Source of the DNA: Opisthorchis felineus
Lineage: Eukaryota > Platyhelminthes > Trematoda > Opisthorchiida > Opisthorchiidae
NCBI GenBank assembly: GCA_004794785.1
Contig: SJOL01004294.1
Coordinates: 19,141 to 83,140 of the forward strand
Length of the DNA stretch: 64,000 bases
Direction of reading: 5' to 3'
Shown: piece by piece, positions 1 to 13,354 of the stretch
Layout of the letters: each line of letters begins with the position of its first letter
Position numbering within the stretch: the stretch's first letter is position 1
The notes under the pieces: model-generated
The model's input: the letters and a program-made list of their open reading frames with translations, nothing else
Told to the model about the DNA's origin: nothing
Databases searched by the model: none
Translations under genes and position numbers: made by a program

Positions 1-1690
1 TGCTGTGGTGTTGGCTTCCTGTAGTATAGACATTTATGGCAGCGTGCCACAGTTAAGAATCACAGAAGAACGTTTGCTTAGACGATTACGGCTGTCAACA
101 GAGGTTAGTCTGCGCTCTGCAGTAATTTAAAAAAGCAGAGAAAAAACTTTTCATACGGCCGATCACTAAACTGGACTATGGTTAACCAAACAACAAGATT
201 TGCCTATAAATCAGCAGGCACTGTATTTTGATCACGTTAGGTTCAACCTACTCACAGTGGTATCTATAGGATCGTTCTATCGTTGATAAGAAAGGAAGTA
301 AACTGTTGATCATTCTTCCGCCTATTTTGAATCTTGAGGTAAACGCTAGGCATCAAAGCAACCGAAGAGAAAGGAGTAAGAAAAGTCGGTTTCCTTTTAA
401 GTTCGTAGTTGAAACCATCAGGAATATGAATCCCTCCGATTGATTCAAATAGTTTTCCTATTTGTAGTTACCGACCTTCCAACAGCTTTATATTAATTCG
501 TTCCACGTATGTATGAAAAGCATAATTTATTAAGATTCCACTGATTTTCGTTGGTTGGAGGAAATCACCGAAAAGTGAGAAATCAAAAATTTTGCAAATT
601 TTGTTCTTATAGTGGCACAAAATACGAGCTTTAGGGATTATGATTGAAGTGATAATAGAAAAATACTTCATCTGAAAGATCTTTACAACGCTTGGAATTC
701 TGGTTCAATAATTGTGTTGTTTAATAACCTAGGCGATGGAATCTTTGCTGACATCGGATAGGGTAGGAATTCCGTTTATTCCCATATGGAAATATCTCCC
801 TCTTTTATAGTATTTTCACGAGGCGAGCGAACAAGCGGTCCTTTCAACTGTGTAGGAACTGGAACAAGTCGGTTTGCTGCATTGTTTTCAATCTCGATGT
901 TTTTCAAGCAAGAACGTCATTTGATAAGGTGGATGTAGTCCTTGGTCTACTTCGATAGGCGTTGGTCTGTTTAAATAGCTGTCCAGCAAGGTGTTTCGAA
1001 CTTCTCGATACCCTTGCACCTGGTGCAAAATCAATAATAGGATACAAGTTTCAAATAATGGGGCTATCAGTTCAAATAAATAGGAACTTCAATAAAGACA
1101 TACAATTATACCAAATTTCCAAGCACTTTCGACTGAAAGTAGTTTGACTGCTATGGAAGTAGGTGCTTGTAATGTGAAGAAGTCCATGCAAGGCGATATT
1201 GATCAGATCGCTTATCGTTTTAAACCTAGACTTTTCGGTGTTCGTATTACAGCCTTGTATCATAAGCATAGTCTTCCAACAAACAGACGGTGCTTTCTTG
1301 AGAGAAATAATTTAGATTAAATTTAAACATATCTCCAAGGTTCAAGTAATCAGTCAAAATGCAGAAGACATTAGCTCAAAAAGTAGGTCAATCGCCCTGG
1401 CCACCATACCACAAAAGAGCTAAGACACTTCTGGGATGATGTCCTTCCTAAACTCTAGATTCATATCTCCTGTTAAGTAACATTGTAGGGGTTAAAATTA
1501 CCACCCATTAGAATAGGAACTCTGCTTCCCCAACATAGTAAACAAGACAAAACATGTCAAATCAATAAGACGTCTAAAAACACGTCTGAACCAGAATTCG
1601 GTAGTCTCTAGCATCCGATTGATACTTCCTCAACCGGGGGTAAAATAATCGATGTGAACTAGTATGATTCTACAATTACTCTCATTTTGA
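1..1690. other. no gene recognised
   Basis: I see no coding region, RNA gene or repeat that I can name. Short open frames here are no longer than chance predicts for this base composition. Confidence 0.5.
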
Positions 1691-2030
1691 AACCAAATTG
1701 GTTTTAACGGAAGACTCAACTGAACCTCAGCAGAATCCCTCGTTTGTGACATTCTTCATTTCGTACAATATTGGCACGATAGTCGAGATATCACAGTATA
1801 TTTTATTGAGGGAAACTTACCACGAGCGTTTTAAAAAACCGGTGGTGTGCAACTCAGAGTATTTGACGAATTTCGTAGGATTTGAGTTCAAGCAGAGCGG
1901 AACGGAACTGCGCCTAGCTAATGAGCCCCAAGAAGGACGAAACAGGCCGTGGGCTGTCGAGGAGCCTCCAGAAACCTTGTGAGTAGTTTCCCTCAAGAAA
2001 ACTGTCTGACTCAACTTCAGCCTTTGACAG
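1691..2030. mobile_element. Penelope-like pseudo-LTR fragment, head-to-head inverted
   Basis: This stretch matches the pseudo-LTR repeats at 14.05-14.53, 21.33-21.56 and 58.44-58.87 kb. The left part (about 1691-1830) lies in the minus orientation and ends at the same kind of junction as the copy near 58.76 kb. The right part (about 1838-2010) lies in the plus orientation and carries a hammerhead-like core. Shared landmarks in the right part are the segment before the ribozyme, the core, and the following gagtag-containing tail. No reverse transcriptase is adjacent. I infer a solo remnant of a PLE long repeat; the family assignment rests on similarity to copies in this window that sit beside PLE coding remnants. 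Confidence 0.65.
1910..1958 (+). ncRNA. decayed hammerhead ribozyme of a Penelope-like element
   Basis: The layout matches the better copy at 14266-14314: stem I 5' strand, core, stem II hairpin, GAAA, tiny helix III, cleavage site and stem I 3' strand (gtgggc). Two core-level changes are visible. The core reads CTAATGA rather than CTGATGA, so the essential G5 is A at 1920. The base pairing with A15.1 (position 16.1) is C at 1947 instead of U. The stem I 5' strand has also drifted. From known hammerhead biochemistry the G5 change alone should abolish cleavage, so this is a fossil. Confidence 0.6.
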
Positions 2031-3704
2031 CTGTATGAAGTACCCAGTACAGACCTTCGAACAGCGTGATATGTGTGAGAATGCGTACCATTTATTACGT
2101 GCGCTCAGCTAGGTATTCAAGTAAGGCTTTCAAACAAAACGGGTGAACGCTGCACAACGTTTCCTAAAGGAATAGAAATTGGTGTGAAATCACTTCGATG
2201 CTTTGATTTGTGGGCTGACTTATTGTTGCCATGTATGTTTCACATTTGTATGTTTCAAATCTGAAAGAGATGCGAGTTCAGGCTCAGTGAATGTCTGATG
2301 TTGGTAACCCAGAACAAAGTAAAACACATTTTAGCTTTATTCAATGGGGTGAAAGAATAGTATGTCGTTTAAAGTGCTTTCTTCCTTCAGCAGTTGTCCT
2401 GCCCTTCTACACTGCCTAGATTTACAACACATAAATTAAGGACTTCCGAGAATAAAAGAGTATTTTTATAGGCAACCGACTCCGGAAACATGTAGAAGCT
2501 TAATAGTTGCTGCTTTCTAAATTGGAATGTTTTTTGATAAGAAAAGACAAGGGGATAGTTTTACGGTCATTTTCACACTGGATGAACGCTTTCGAGTAGA
2601 AAACCCAGCTACGGTTCATGCTATTTTCCCACTGCAATCGATCCTTTCCTGTCGTTCACTGTAAATCGATCACCTAACACAAAGGTGAAAACAGACTATT
2701 CATTTTCTCAAGTTCCATCCTACGATGTTAGCTGGATTGCTACTAGGCTACAATGAGTCCGTTATCAGAATCAAAGTGAAACCAATATGACTTCGTTTTG
2801 TCTGTTAGGTAAATGAAGCCCAGCAATGCTTTTTATTCAAGCAACCAATCGTGAAATACAGAAGTAAACGTTAAAAAGCAAGTTGCGAATGAAACGTATG
2901 CATTTATTTGAACAGTAGAAACTGAGCGGCAATTAGTGATGTGTGCACGAGTCTTGAAGATGATTGACCATATGGTTTAATCTAGTTGATTTAAAGCAAG
3001 AGATGCGAGCGGAAGTTTAGCACGAAGTGGGCATTTTTTTAGTGCGCAGAAATAATGGTAGTTTGACTTCTTTCATGGCTCTTGACCAGTAGTAAAACGA
3101 AAGCTATAAGTTTAACAAACTGTCCTTGCTTGGCTCCAACAAGTATCATTTCACGTGCAACCAATTTTTGAAACGAAATCACCAAGTCTTCCTGATGCAC
3201 ACTTTAAAGTGCGATACGAAGTGAATGGGAAGTGTCGTTCTAAGAGCGCAGAAAACTCACGTATAGGCAACTTTATTTGTTTCATCTAATTGCTCAGCCT
3301 TGGTTACTTAAAGACAATGGTTTGCTTTTGTAAGGGGGTCTAAACAGTTCAAGTAATCCATATCGTTAACAAATGTGCATAAAGATGCTGGATGAGTTTT
3401 TCTTCTAAAAACAGCTTAAAAAGAGCAATTTTATCACGCCATTTCCCATGTTATGAATAGATTACTGTTCTTCAGCAAATCGCGTAGACAAAGAACTTAG
3501 TCGGAAAGGATTTGAACCACTCAACGACGATGTTTATAGCCAAATGTGCATCTTGAGCCCTCGTCTGAAAGGCGTGCTTGTCTAGTAGGAACGCTTCAGA
3601 TTTCCCCCCTTTTTGCCTTTTTTCGTAGAGCGTTACCGAGCTTCATTATAAATCATTTCAGTAGGCATTTGTAAACGAAAAAATTATTGTTTGATGGCAG
3701 TGTG
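2031..3704. other. no gene recognised
   Basis: Nothing nameable is seen here: no motif-bearing open frame, no tandem array and no match to the repeat families found elsewhere in the window. Confidence 0.45.
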
Positions 3705-3815
3705 AGGAGATTTCGCAATTTCCAATTGATATTTCGCCCTGTTAATGAAGCCAGTCTATGCTGAAATGCCGAGAACCATTGTACAGCCTTTCCATCCATA
3801 TTGAGAACCATCCGC
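3705..3815 (-). repeat. SINE family 1 fragment (3' body)
   Basis: On the minus strand this carries the body motif shared by the family: a (c)ttttcagcatagattggcttc-like block followed by an acaggacgaaat block and an 'aattggaaa' tail. It is a 5'-truncated copy without the tRNA-like head. It lies close to a plus-oriented copy at about 3990-4150, so the two form a loose inverted pair. Confidence 0.6.
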
Positions 3816-3989
3816 AATGCGCACCTCACGAAACTCAACAGTCTTGACCCGCTAGTCGTTCGAACGCAACCGTTCGGCCACGAGCGGCTGAACAGCAGAG
3901 CGACTAGCTCTCATTCGGACCGGATATCGCGCCACTCATTCTCCAATCACAGAAATCACATCACGTGGTCACGTATTGACTGGCTCCTC

Positions 3990-4150
3990 GAGTGACGACT
4001 TCTCAGGTGGGAGTTTCACTCATCGGGCGCACCGCTAATGGAACCCAGTAAGGGTGAGACAGCTACGCAGTGTTGCTCGGCTTTTCAGTATAGGTTGACT
4101 TCACTTACGGGACGAAAGCTCAATTGGAAACTTATTGTGATGCCATCTGA
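3990..4150 (+). repeat. SINE family 1 copy, partial
   Basis: The copy shows the gggagttt segment that follows the tRNA-like head in the best copy (31498-31672), then gtgagacag, the cggcttttcag block, the gacttcactta block and gggacgaaa with an 'aattggaaac' tail. Its head is replaced by unrelated sequence. The SINE assignment rests on the 31.5 kb copy, which keeps box A- and box B-like promoter elements. Confidence 0.6.
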
Positions 4151-7100
4151 CTGCTTGGCGTTTGTATCAGAACAGATTGAATTCAGGGAAGAGCTTGTCT
4201 GGGTCGAATATACATTCTATACACGAAGACATTGGGTAACTGTTGTTTGTATTTCGTTGCTACTTCAACTCATTGCGAAACAACTTGACTTTTAGTCTAA
4301 TTGTTGCATATTTATCTGGATGTTTGTTTGGAAACAGCAACACTAAGGGCAACCAGCGGTCACTTTTCTACCTCCCAAGGAGCACTTATGGTACATTTAG
4401 CGCACTTTCAAAATGACGTTCGGTGTTCTAACAAATGATACGTCAAACTTTACTTGACACTTTCTGAAAGCAAAAAGAGGGGGATTTCGCATGTATAGCA
4501 TGTGTCTTTGAACCGTTAGTTATTTACTTAGTTTCTTAATGACCATCTAGTAAAGAGATTCATATTGTCAGTATTTATGCACAATGGTATTTCTGGAGGA
4601 TACTCCACTGTTTGTCTGTCGACGGAAAAGCCATTAGTAACTGGCTGTTCGACAATGAACTTCAGTTGATTCTAGCTGCAAGTTTTCACCTCACTTCCCA
4701 CGCACTTCAACTTCAACCTAAGCTATCTCGACTTTCATCCTCGCTATCGGTCACCGCACGTAGTCCCGAGGCAAGAGTTGCAGTCGCACACACGACCAAA
4801 GTTTCTGACACATTGTCTCACAATTAATGAAAACGGACTATTGAACCTGCGTTGGAGCCCAATCCACCGGCACAACTTCTTCAAGGACAGTGAATCGTTA
4901 TCGCACTTCACTGGTATCCTGACGATATCCACCTTGGTGATGATGAAATCGAACACAGCCAAATTGCCTGGCAGAGTGAACAAACCGATGACCAAATTTA
5001 TAACCTCCGTTACAAACATACTCTTCAGCAGGGAACTTGAAGGTTGTTAACAGCTCGATCAGACAGTCAGTATGTTAATAAACCAGGTAAGATGGCTATT
5101 TTTAGAATTTTGTATACGTACTACAATTCTGTACGTTCCTTTCATCAGTCGACTGCAGAGAACAAGTATCTTTGCCCACAACGTAGCAGTTTTCACTGAT
5201 AACACACCTCAGCTTCTAGCTTCGATGAAGTTCATGGTGGCTTTTTGTCATATCAGACTGCTTTCCCCACTCCAGTGCTTAGTGCCGGAAAAAAGACTCG
5301 CCGACAAGGTACACAACAGCCTTATTGAGAACAAGCGAGTGAGTGCGAAAAGTACAACGGCCTCGCGTTATATATCCAGGGGGCCCTGTCTGAACTTGAT
5401 CCAAGGCTGTCTCGCACTGTTTGACCTCGATCCAGGGCTGTCTGATCGGCGTTTAGTGGAGCATGAGGGTCTCAGTAGGTTTCGGGTATTCTGGGATATG
5501 CTTCAGGAACCTGACACTTTTAGTTGTTTTTTGGTGATATAGATAAACTGCTCTTAACTTGCATCCCTAAACATTTTGTAGGTCAGACAGATAGCATAGG
5601 ACTAGCTTTCGAGCAGGCTGAGGATGGGATGGCGATTGTCCTCGAAATACACCTGGATTGAACCATGAATGCACACGAACTATGAGCGGCAAGTGGTAGT
5701 ACACTATAGTACAACATTCCCGCCGGCAATGTGGTCGTATCGCACGCCAGCCTTCCCGTTTGTTTTACGACGCGCTGCCTAAATGAGTCGATTGAATACT
5801 TGGCCTACAGAAAAAGAAACTGAACTGATTGTTAGCTGATTTTCACCGCTTTTAGGGCATCCTACCAAGTATGTCTCTTGTTGTTTGCAGTATATTTTGC
5901 GTTCCTTGTTTTTTTAGAACAGTACAGGATTAGATGGAGTCAAAAACTTTCACTGACCTTAAGAAAAACCCTACCTGCCTCCTCCAAGACTAAACTCTCA
6001 TTTCTGTAACTGTAAGTTTCAGTTATCCTCACTTTCGCAACCTTCGTTGAACCCGATCCACTTGTATCCGTCTAAATCAGCATAAATATGTACAACACAT
6101 TGGGACGGCTCAGGTTAGCAACCGTGTAAACAATTTTTGCAGGGGGTTTCAAACATACCTTATTCGTGTCAATCATAGCTCGACAATAACCATATGCCCA
6201 CCACACTGTGACCACACAAGTGGACGGTGGATTTAAACATCACACCTCCATTTTATACTGCTGTGTCTAGGCCCCGGGAGAGAAAATGCACTTTTTTCTG
6301 GACACTGCAATTTTTGACAAATAACAAAACATTGTCGTTCGCATATGCACCAGTGAAGTTGCTGAGGCTTGGTTGATTTCAGTTCCCATTCTTAACAGAC
6401 AGTTGAGTGAACATGAGTAAACTACTCTGGATCATCCCTTCGGAAATCCGTTTTGTTCAAACTAAACCACAGAGGTACATGATAGATACTAATGTCTGCC
6501 TACTTTCCTTTTTCTTCGGCTGTTTTAATTTTATGGGCGATATATGGCTGAAGTAGCACTGTACTAACATCGCCCTGTACTGGTTCCGTTAACATTTATT
6601 TTGAGGGACCCAACATTCACTGTTGCATCTAACACAATCACATGTCACGTTTCCTAGTTTTACCAGCAAATACTAATGAAAATCAATCTATCACCTCTGA
6701 TCACAAGCATTTTGGACACTGCTTCCACACTGAGGGACAACGCAATACAATAGAAACATCTAAATTTCGACGCATAACGTTAAACCAGTGTGCAGCTTGG
6801 GCGATAATGTTAAAGTAGAGCTCAATTTTACTGTAAAAAAATACTTGAGTAATTGTGATGATGATTTTGAGTAGCATTGCTAGTACTGTAAAATTTATTC
6901 TGCAAGATGTGACTGCCCAAGGATTGTTGTGAGCTGTAGTTTCGCAACTAATGTAGCTCGGCTGAAAAAAATGTTATTTGCATACATTCCGTAGAATTAC
7001 TCTTTTCTAGACGCACCAGTTTCATCACAAATTGCAACGGGTTGACAAATAATACGTTGCCTTCATTGACGAAAACAGTTGCAACACACAATGGCGGGGT

Positions 7101-10100
7101 TATATCACATATCTCTATTAAAATTACTGATATCCCATTTTATGATAGACTGGAAATATAGGTTGGTTTATTACACATATTGTGCTGTTGGTTGCTTCAT
7201 AGACTGACTGTAGTTCTAATATGATGTGAAGGATTATCCGCCTGGTTTGTGACGATACACCGTTCACCACCAAAGGTATGCTACATGCCATTTTTTGGTC
7301 TAAGAGAATAGCACGCACTCGCACAAGCCGGATATCTTATCCAACAGGAGCTAACACCGTCTTATTCAAACCTGAAAACGACTAACCGAATGACCCATCA
7401 TATCTGGTGCGCTCAGAGTTCATAATCATTCCTTTTTACCCTACAACACGGGAAAGCTGGTGTTAACTCTGTGGAATAGAGCTGCGAAGGGTGAATGGCT
7501 CAGAATATGGCCTTCTAATTCACTTAAGATGTCGTATTATTGAACGTTGCAAACAGGACAACGAATTCTCCAAAACCGGGTATGGGTTATGGTCACGTGT
7601 TTTCCGACGGTTCGCCCCTTGTCCTTCTAGCTCTGTTAGGAGCAGACCAGAAAACGCACTGTGAATTACCGTTTACTCAATGTTCTTTGGGACTACGTTT
7701 GTTTGTTCAACACGTTCCCACTACCCATGTGATGACGTACAATTGGAGCATGTGATTCTGCTAATCCCGTACCCAGGAAGCTACTTCGCAAAGGCGATGA
7801 AGCATCACGTGATCTATTGAAAGTTGCAACCTCAGAAGAACGGTCATTTGTCAAACGATCGCTTTCCAACTATGTAAATTGACAGTACAGAATGGGGATA
7901 ACCAAAATCTATGGGCTGACACGAGACACACTCACTCTCGGGATAATTTGTTTTACAGAATTGTTGACTGTTTTCAGCACAATTCCGTAGTCCCACTCTT
8001 CTTTTTCTCTGTTACAATGCGAGTTGGGTCACGAAAAGGAAGGATAATTTATGGTGAATAATACCAGAAAATTGGGCCAAAGTCGAGTAATTTCGTGTCG
8101 GCTTGTTCCTCAACGAACATGAAAACAGGCATGAAAACATGTCCGACAGAAACAGGTGTTCAATCAACATTGTCGTTACTGGTCGAAATTTTCTGGCGCT
8201 TTGCGGATTAACTTCTTAAGCCGAGGAAGGCAAATGACTTACATCCGTCTGACTTCTACTCTGAATTAGATGCGTCTGTGCAATAGAAGTAGTCCTCGGA
8301 GAAACCTATTCCTAGCAAATGCTAAATGGGTTGTGTCGTTATCTGGAGACGAAAGCTGTATGCTGGACGTTGCGTATTACAAGAGCGCCCATAAGATCAA
8401 AAACAATCATTTGAAGAAAGAATCTTTTCGATTTTCCATCAACATGTAGATACAATGTAAATCAGTCAAGTAACCTGAGACTATTGCTAAAAATTCGCAG
8501 ACATCCCACCATTGGTTCCAAGATTTTTTTGGGTTAAATCAGAAACTGAGATAATCAGTCCCTGACTTGAACAGCAGTGTGTCATATACATGATGAAATT
8601 GCTGGATATGGAAACTTGATGGAATCCCTTGTGAGCAGTAGCAACAGAACCTCGAGACAGCCCGTTTGCTGCACATTATGCGAAATATTATCAGTGTGCT
8701 ATTGACAACGAGGGACTCCAGCAAGTCTCCAGCTTTAGTAATTTCATCAGTTATGACGCTTCCCTGTCTTTCTGTTATTCTATTGAGAAAGGAACTGCAT
8801 CGAATTGTTGCAAATGTCAGTGGTTCCGTTGACATCGACTCGCCTCCGAATGGAAGAGTGGAAATAAGGTCGATGAAGGGAAACGAACGAAGGACACTGG
8901 CTCACGAATTTAAACAAGGTAGGAAGAAGAGAAGATGCTAGGAATGTCCTTGCAGAAGGGACAACAAAACCAACGGTGCGTGTAGCAAGTGCAAAAAAAA
9001 CAATTTTTGACTCACACTGTCACACAATCACTTAGTACTTTGATGGACTACTTCGGACGTAAGATTCTATAATACAAATTGTTTGTTGTTGATTCATCTG
9101 TGTAGTCCAGAACTTATTTCTGTGACTTTCACTCAGTTAACTGACGACTCAATGTTGACTTCGATGCTTTGGGATACACAGTGAAAAGCTAGTAGACAGA
9201 CAAACTTCAGTAAGTTAAGTGCTATGTGGTTTTCTACACACCTATAGTTAATTCAGTTCCCTCCGATTCCACAAATACTTATGGATTTTAAGGTAATGAC
9301 GTCCTAGTATCAGTTCCAAATGTCCTATTTCAATACTGTATTGTCCCGAGGGTAAAGCATGACATGTTATGCTTGTCTAAGGTGAATGGGGAGCACCAGT
9401 ACTACGGAAGCACAAACTGAGACGGGAATATTGACTCTTTTCCTCGTTGGCCAAAACTTATCCAGACACTGAGAAAGGTACCAAGCTCTGAACTGTGCTT
9501 AAGGGTGAGATTTCGTGGAGCTTTTCCACACACTTGTTATTGGTGGATGGCAAGCACTTGGGCTGTACATAGCATTCGGGATGAAATTCCTCTCAGACTG
9601 ATGAGGCAGATGACAAAGAATGCAATGTTCAGCGCTCATCAAGTATTCTGTATCCACAACTGTCACAAAGAGACCGGACCTTGCCATGGTGTGACGGTTT
9701 GCACGCCTCCGTGACCCATTCAGTTACACCCACAGGAACTCTCTTGCTAGACTGGTCACCGAATGGCCGTCTGACAAACACAGTCTCCTGGTCCTCCAGG
9801 TTGGGGATTGAGAAATTTATGGCAACTTTTTCCGTAAAAAAAAGTAATGCCTTGGCATTTCCTGTCATGTGCTGCTCCCTTATGGTCAGGCTTTTGAACC
9901 AAAGGCGTTGGTTGAGGGCCGCAATCGTCCCCCTGTATAAGTTTACTTGCCCTGGCAGTATTCCAGCCCAACCATAGTTCACATAACAGTATCCACAAGG
10001 CTAGCTACGACGAAGTTACGAACGTGCAGTGCAACCCCAAGGTAACATACGTACGAGTTCCACTTAGATAACCTATTTTTCTTCCTGCGTATTCAGTGTG

Positions 10101-10534
10101 CCTTACACAGGAGAAATCATACTGATACAAGCACAGTGAGTTATTCAGACGTCTATGTTGATTCCTCAACATTTATATGAACAAGTGAAGGTTGAATGCA
10201 TGTGAACTGAAAAGTGACGCGTATCAATGGTCTGCTGTGCCTGAGCAACTCGTCCACTATACAACCCTCAAAGTACATTTGCAGATAAAGCATACTGAGC
10301 CATGAAAAGATGCTCACCGGTTCATGTGTATTGGGTTCCAGATCATCTTCCAACACCCGGTTCTGGTAGCCAGTATCCCGTACGATATGAAAAGGTAACT
10401 GTGGAATGGGATTGGTGTACAAATCTCTGATGTTGGCTAAGTTGCACACGTGATGTGGTTTTCCGTTATTGAGGGATGGGTGGCGTTATGTCCTGTCTTA
10501 GTGATAGCTAATCACAGTGCTGTGTGGCCATTGC
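4151..10534. other. long stretch without a recognisable gene
   Basis: There is no domain-bearing frame. Open frames of up to about 156 codons occur (for example 5072-5542 on plus and 9629-9982 on minus), but this length is expected by chance in 64 kb. A short internal repetition of a ctgtctg...gatcca motif lies at about 5381-5450. The block at 9.5-10.0 kb is more GC-rich, has overlapping frames on both strands and could be an old repeat. Confidence 0.45.
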
Positions 10535-10615
10535 TGGCCACAACAAGGATGAAACAGCTGTACAGTGCTTCTAGGCTTTCGGGTTAGATTGGCTACACTG
10601 ACAGGATGAAATCTC
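10535..10615 (+). repeat. SINE family 1 fragment
   Basis: A short diverged copy of the SINE 3' body: aaggatgaaacagctgta, then a gattggct block and caggatgaaatctc. These blocks occur in the same order and orientation as in the 31.5 kb copy. Confidence 0.5.
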
Positions 10616-11723
10616 TACTGAATATGATCAAATCTCACATTACTACGAAATAAGTTGCACGCCGTACTGGACAGTTTTATTGAAAATGTCCCATCACTAA
10701 CTGAGATGGTCTCACTAGTGCGTAGTTGAGTGGCGATGTTGCGCTTTTTTTACGTAGATACACTTGAGCAGAGGGTAACATGTGATTATGAGCGGTCGTC
10801 TAGATAGTCTGTCCTATTAATGGGTTCGTTGGATCAACGTCTAGATGACTTTTACGCTTGGCCTCTTTGGCTCGTAGTCGGTCTTTGTCCCGATGGTTCA
10901 ACGGTTGATCCTGTTGTATGGTCCGCTTGTTAGCCGTCGTTTACAGTTGAGACCACCAACTGGGCCAACGGTCTTTCGTCCTCATCGGTAGATAGGTTCG
11001 GTCCAACCCATTGTGGTAGTCAACTGAGTTTGTCGTGGACTTCCATGGCTGCAGGGATGTTTCTTTCCTTGGTTTGTACTTCCACACCTCAAGATCTTCG
11101 CGTTAATTAAACAAATAGCTGTTGGAAAGGAACTGTGCACTCTATTCCAGTGCACACAATTCAGTTACTACAGTCCTACAATTCGCTCATACGATACTAC
11201 TTATAAGTCAACAGTTCACCACCTAGTACGTTCTTTTGGGACTCACCGGTAAGTGCAAGCCATGAGCTTCTATCGGTCTTACTATGTGCTTGTGTACCAA
11301 TTTGGAGACTGCAGGATTTAACGCTTATTTACAAACAAAATAGTTTCAATGTGAGACACAAGTGGGACTCAAATTGATCTGCCAATTATATTCTTCAACT
11401 GAAGGTGTTGCGCGATAGCTGGCAAGTGCTTTCTTTTGGCCGTCATTCGGGATACTTAACTGCGTTTCCATAAAAAGATACTACTAATACAGTTGATGAA
11501 AATTTCGGAAACTGACCATCTTTTTCGTCCTTAATAGTCGTATCCTATTGAAGAAACTGATAAATTACTCGAATGTATGTTCATATTAAATAACCTTTGT
11601 TTGGCATGCGCCGTTGTGGACTATCACAGATTCGATCTACAAGAGTTTCATTCTGGTCTGATACTAACATCTCCTTAGTGTTCAAATGAAACCACCTCGT
11701 GTTTCTGTTTGAAGTTCAGGAAA
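10616..11723. other. no gene recognised
   Basis: No named feature. The 10.85-11.1 kb part is T/G-rich on the plus strand. A GATGAGGACGAAA string on the minus strand near 10973-10990 resembles a hammerhead core but lacks the helices. Confidence 0.4.
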
Positions 11724-11870
11724 GCTGGGTGGTTAAGCCATGAAATTACTGACTGGAAGGTTCGTGCTTCGAACCAGACCTGGGTATCTCGACTGCTCCT
11801 GTCTAGGCATGGGCAACCTGGCCACAACTAAGCCCTGGTGCCTTTTTCCGGTAGCATGACAGCTAATCAC
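11724..11870 (+). repeat. SINE family 2 copy, tRNA-derived
   Basis: The 5' end contains a tRNA-like region: a ggtggttaagcc segment at the box A position and a box B-like ggttcg...cgaacc segment about 30 bases later. The tail, from ctcgactgctcctg through ggcatgggcaacc to gccctggtgcc, aligns with the copy at about 52312-52475. Two independent copies in the same order support a short interspersed element transcribed by RNA polymerase III. It is not a functional tRNA gene, because no acceptor stem can be closed. Confidence 0.55.
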
Positions 11871-13066
11871 CAAAACGGTGCTACTGTTGAACGTTTATCT
11901 CTGTTTGAAATACCAACGCTGTCTATATTTTTTTTATTCATTTGTTCCCCTTATGTCTTACTCGATTTTGGTGGACAAGTTTCATTTTCGAACAATGATT
12001 GTCTCAGCTGCACCTTGCCTGTCAAACTGGTCTTCATTTCGTCTCTCGAAGACTGTCCCTCTTACGCACGAACGAGGCAGTTTAACTCAATGTGAAAACC
12101 ACTTGAGCCCTGCTTTTATTTTCGTCAAAAAATCGTTCAAAATGGTGACCAATAAACCAAATCTCTAGGTTAGACTTGTGCAGTTGTCAAAACTGTTGGA
12201 AATACAACAACGGATCAAAAATAGCGCCAGCGCCATCCTTTTTCCCTGGAACTGGACTGCATCCTAAAAACAGAACAGCGCTTAAAAAATACTTACCTCT
12301 TTCCGTTTCCTTGTGTTAAGAGGAAAGAATAAAAGAAGAGGTAGAACAGTGGACTATTTCACAGTAAACTAAAAGCTGAGTTGAATAGATGAGCGGTAAC
12401 CCAAGCCCCCGTTCTTCGCTACACTAAGAATAGATGCATTATCTTGCTTTAGCGTTGTTTACTTTTTTGCTAGAAACAGGAGGGCAGTGTGTCATCCACT
12501 AAACACTCAGTCGGGTCACCTACGATTTATTCACCTAAACGTTTGGATGCCTGAGTACATATTATGAAAAACTGACAATGGGGTAGATATTTTCATGTCT
12601 AGCAAAGTTTGTCCACATGAGATGTGACTTTCTGCCGATCGGATGTAATAGAGAGAGACTGGCAAATAGATTTCATGAATTTTCGGTGAATCTCTTATTG
12701 CATAACTCCAGACAATCATTAACAGTTCTGTTTAGCAGTTGAACACTTCGAATACCAGGTTTCAGTTCGGCGATGCTGATTAAAGCGAGACAGACAAGTT
12801 TGTGTGTAAAAGTTATTGACGCAAAACATCTGTCCACTTCGGCACTAATCTCGGACGACCACCACATGTTATGTTCCAATGAAAGTAAAAGAAATGTTAA
12901 TATTTCATCAGTTGTCTTCTGATTCTGATCAAATGACCTGAGACCTCGAAGCCTCGAATAAGCCTCCCATAAGTTATCAGGTGAGCGAATGGACGCTAAC
13001 TCTCTCGGAGATGTAAAGTGTATAGAAAAAACGCCCTGTATACTCTGAGGAGTGTATCTGGTCCAA
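11871..13066. other. unassigned; one minus-strand open frame
   Basis: No gene is identified with confidence. A 135-codon frame on the minus strand (12673-13080) has a protein-like composition with charged helices, but no motif that I recognise and a length compatible with chance. It overlaps the start of the plus-strand exon candidate at 13067, so at most one of them is likely to be real. Confidence 0.3.
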
Positions 13067-13354
13067 CAGATTTCCATCACGGTTCACCGAGCTATAAAAA
13101 GTCAACGAAATCTACTGAAGCGCCACAGTAAGCATGAACCAGTCTATCGAGACAACTTCTACGACATTGTGCCTTACTGGTTAGATCAAATTCGAGAACT
13201 TATCCGAAGAAATACTGCTCAACCCAATGAAATAGAATTTCCGCTGTACGGAAGGACCTCTTTACCACTCAGCTGCACTATCCACCTTCCATGCAGCGAG
13301 CCATTGATAATATTTCTGGCTCGAAACCATACACATCCAAAAACTGCTATTCAG
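13067..13354 (+). CDS. possible exon of unknown protein
   Basis: A 96-codon open block begins after an AG at 13065-13066 and ends in CAG followed by gttt, so it could be a phase-0 internal exon. The composition is hydrophilic and looks like protein: it has basic stretches early, a tyrosine/aspartate-rich middle and a proline-containing end. The acceptor has a poor pyrimidine tract and the donor is weak. I recognise no domain. A chance frame is a serious alternative. Confidence 0.2.

Noticed and set aside
5072..5542. 156-codon frame, and a 33-base micro-exon-like block before the cag/gtaaga at about 5.08 kb
   Set aside because: No known motif. Micro-exons exist in flukes, but a 33-base block with one good donor is too little evidence.
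9596..9612. ctgatgaggcag, possible hammerhead core
   Set aside because: No GAAA partner and no pairing flanks.
9499..9998. Overlapping frames of 62-117 codons on both strands
   Set aside because: No motif; openness on both strands points to base composition or an old repeat rather than a gene.
10973..10990. GATGAGGACGAAA on the minus strand, hammerhead-like
   Set aside because: The core starts CCGATGA, stem II would have one pair, and stems I and III cannot be formed.
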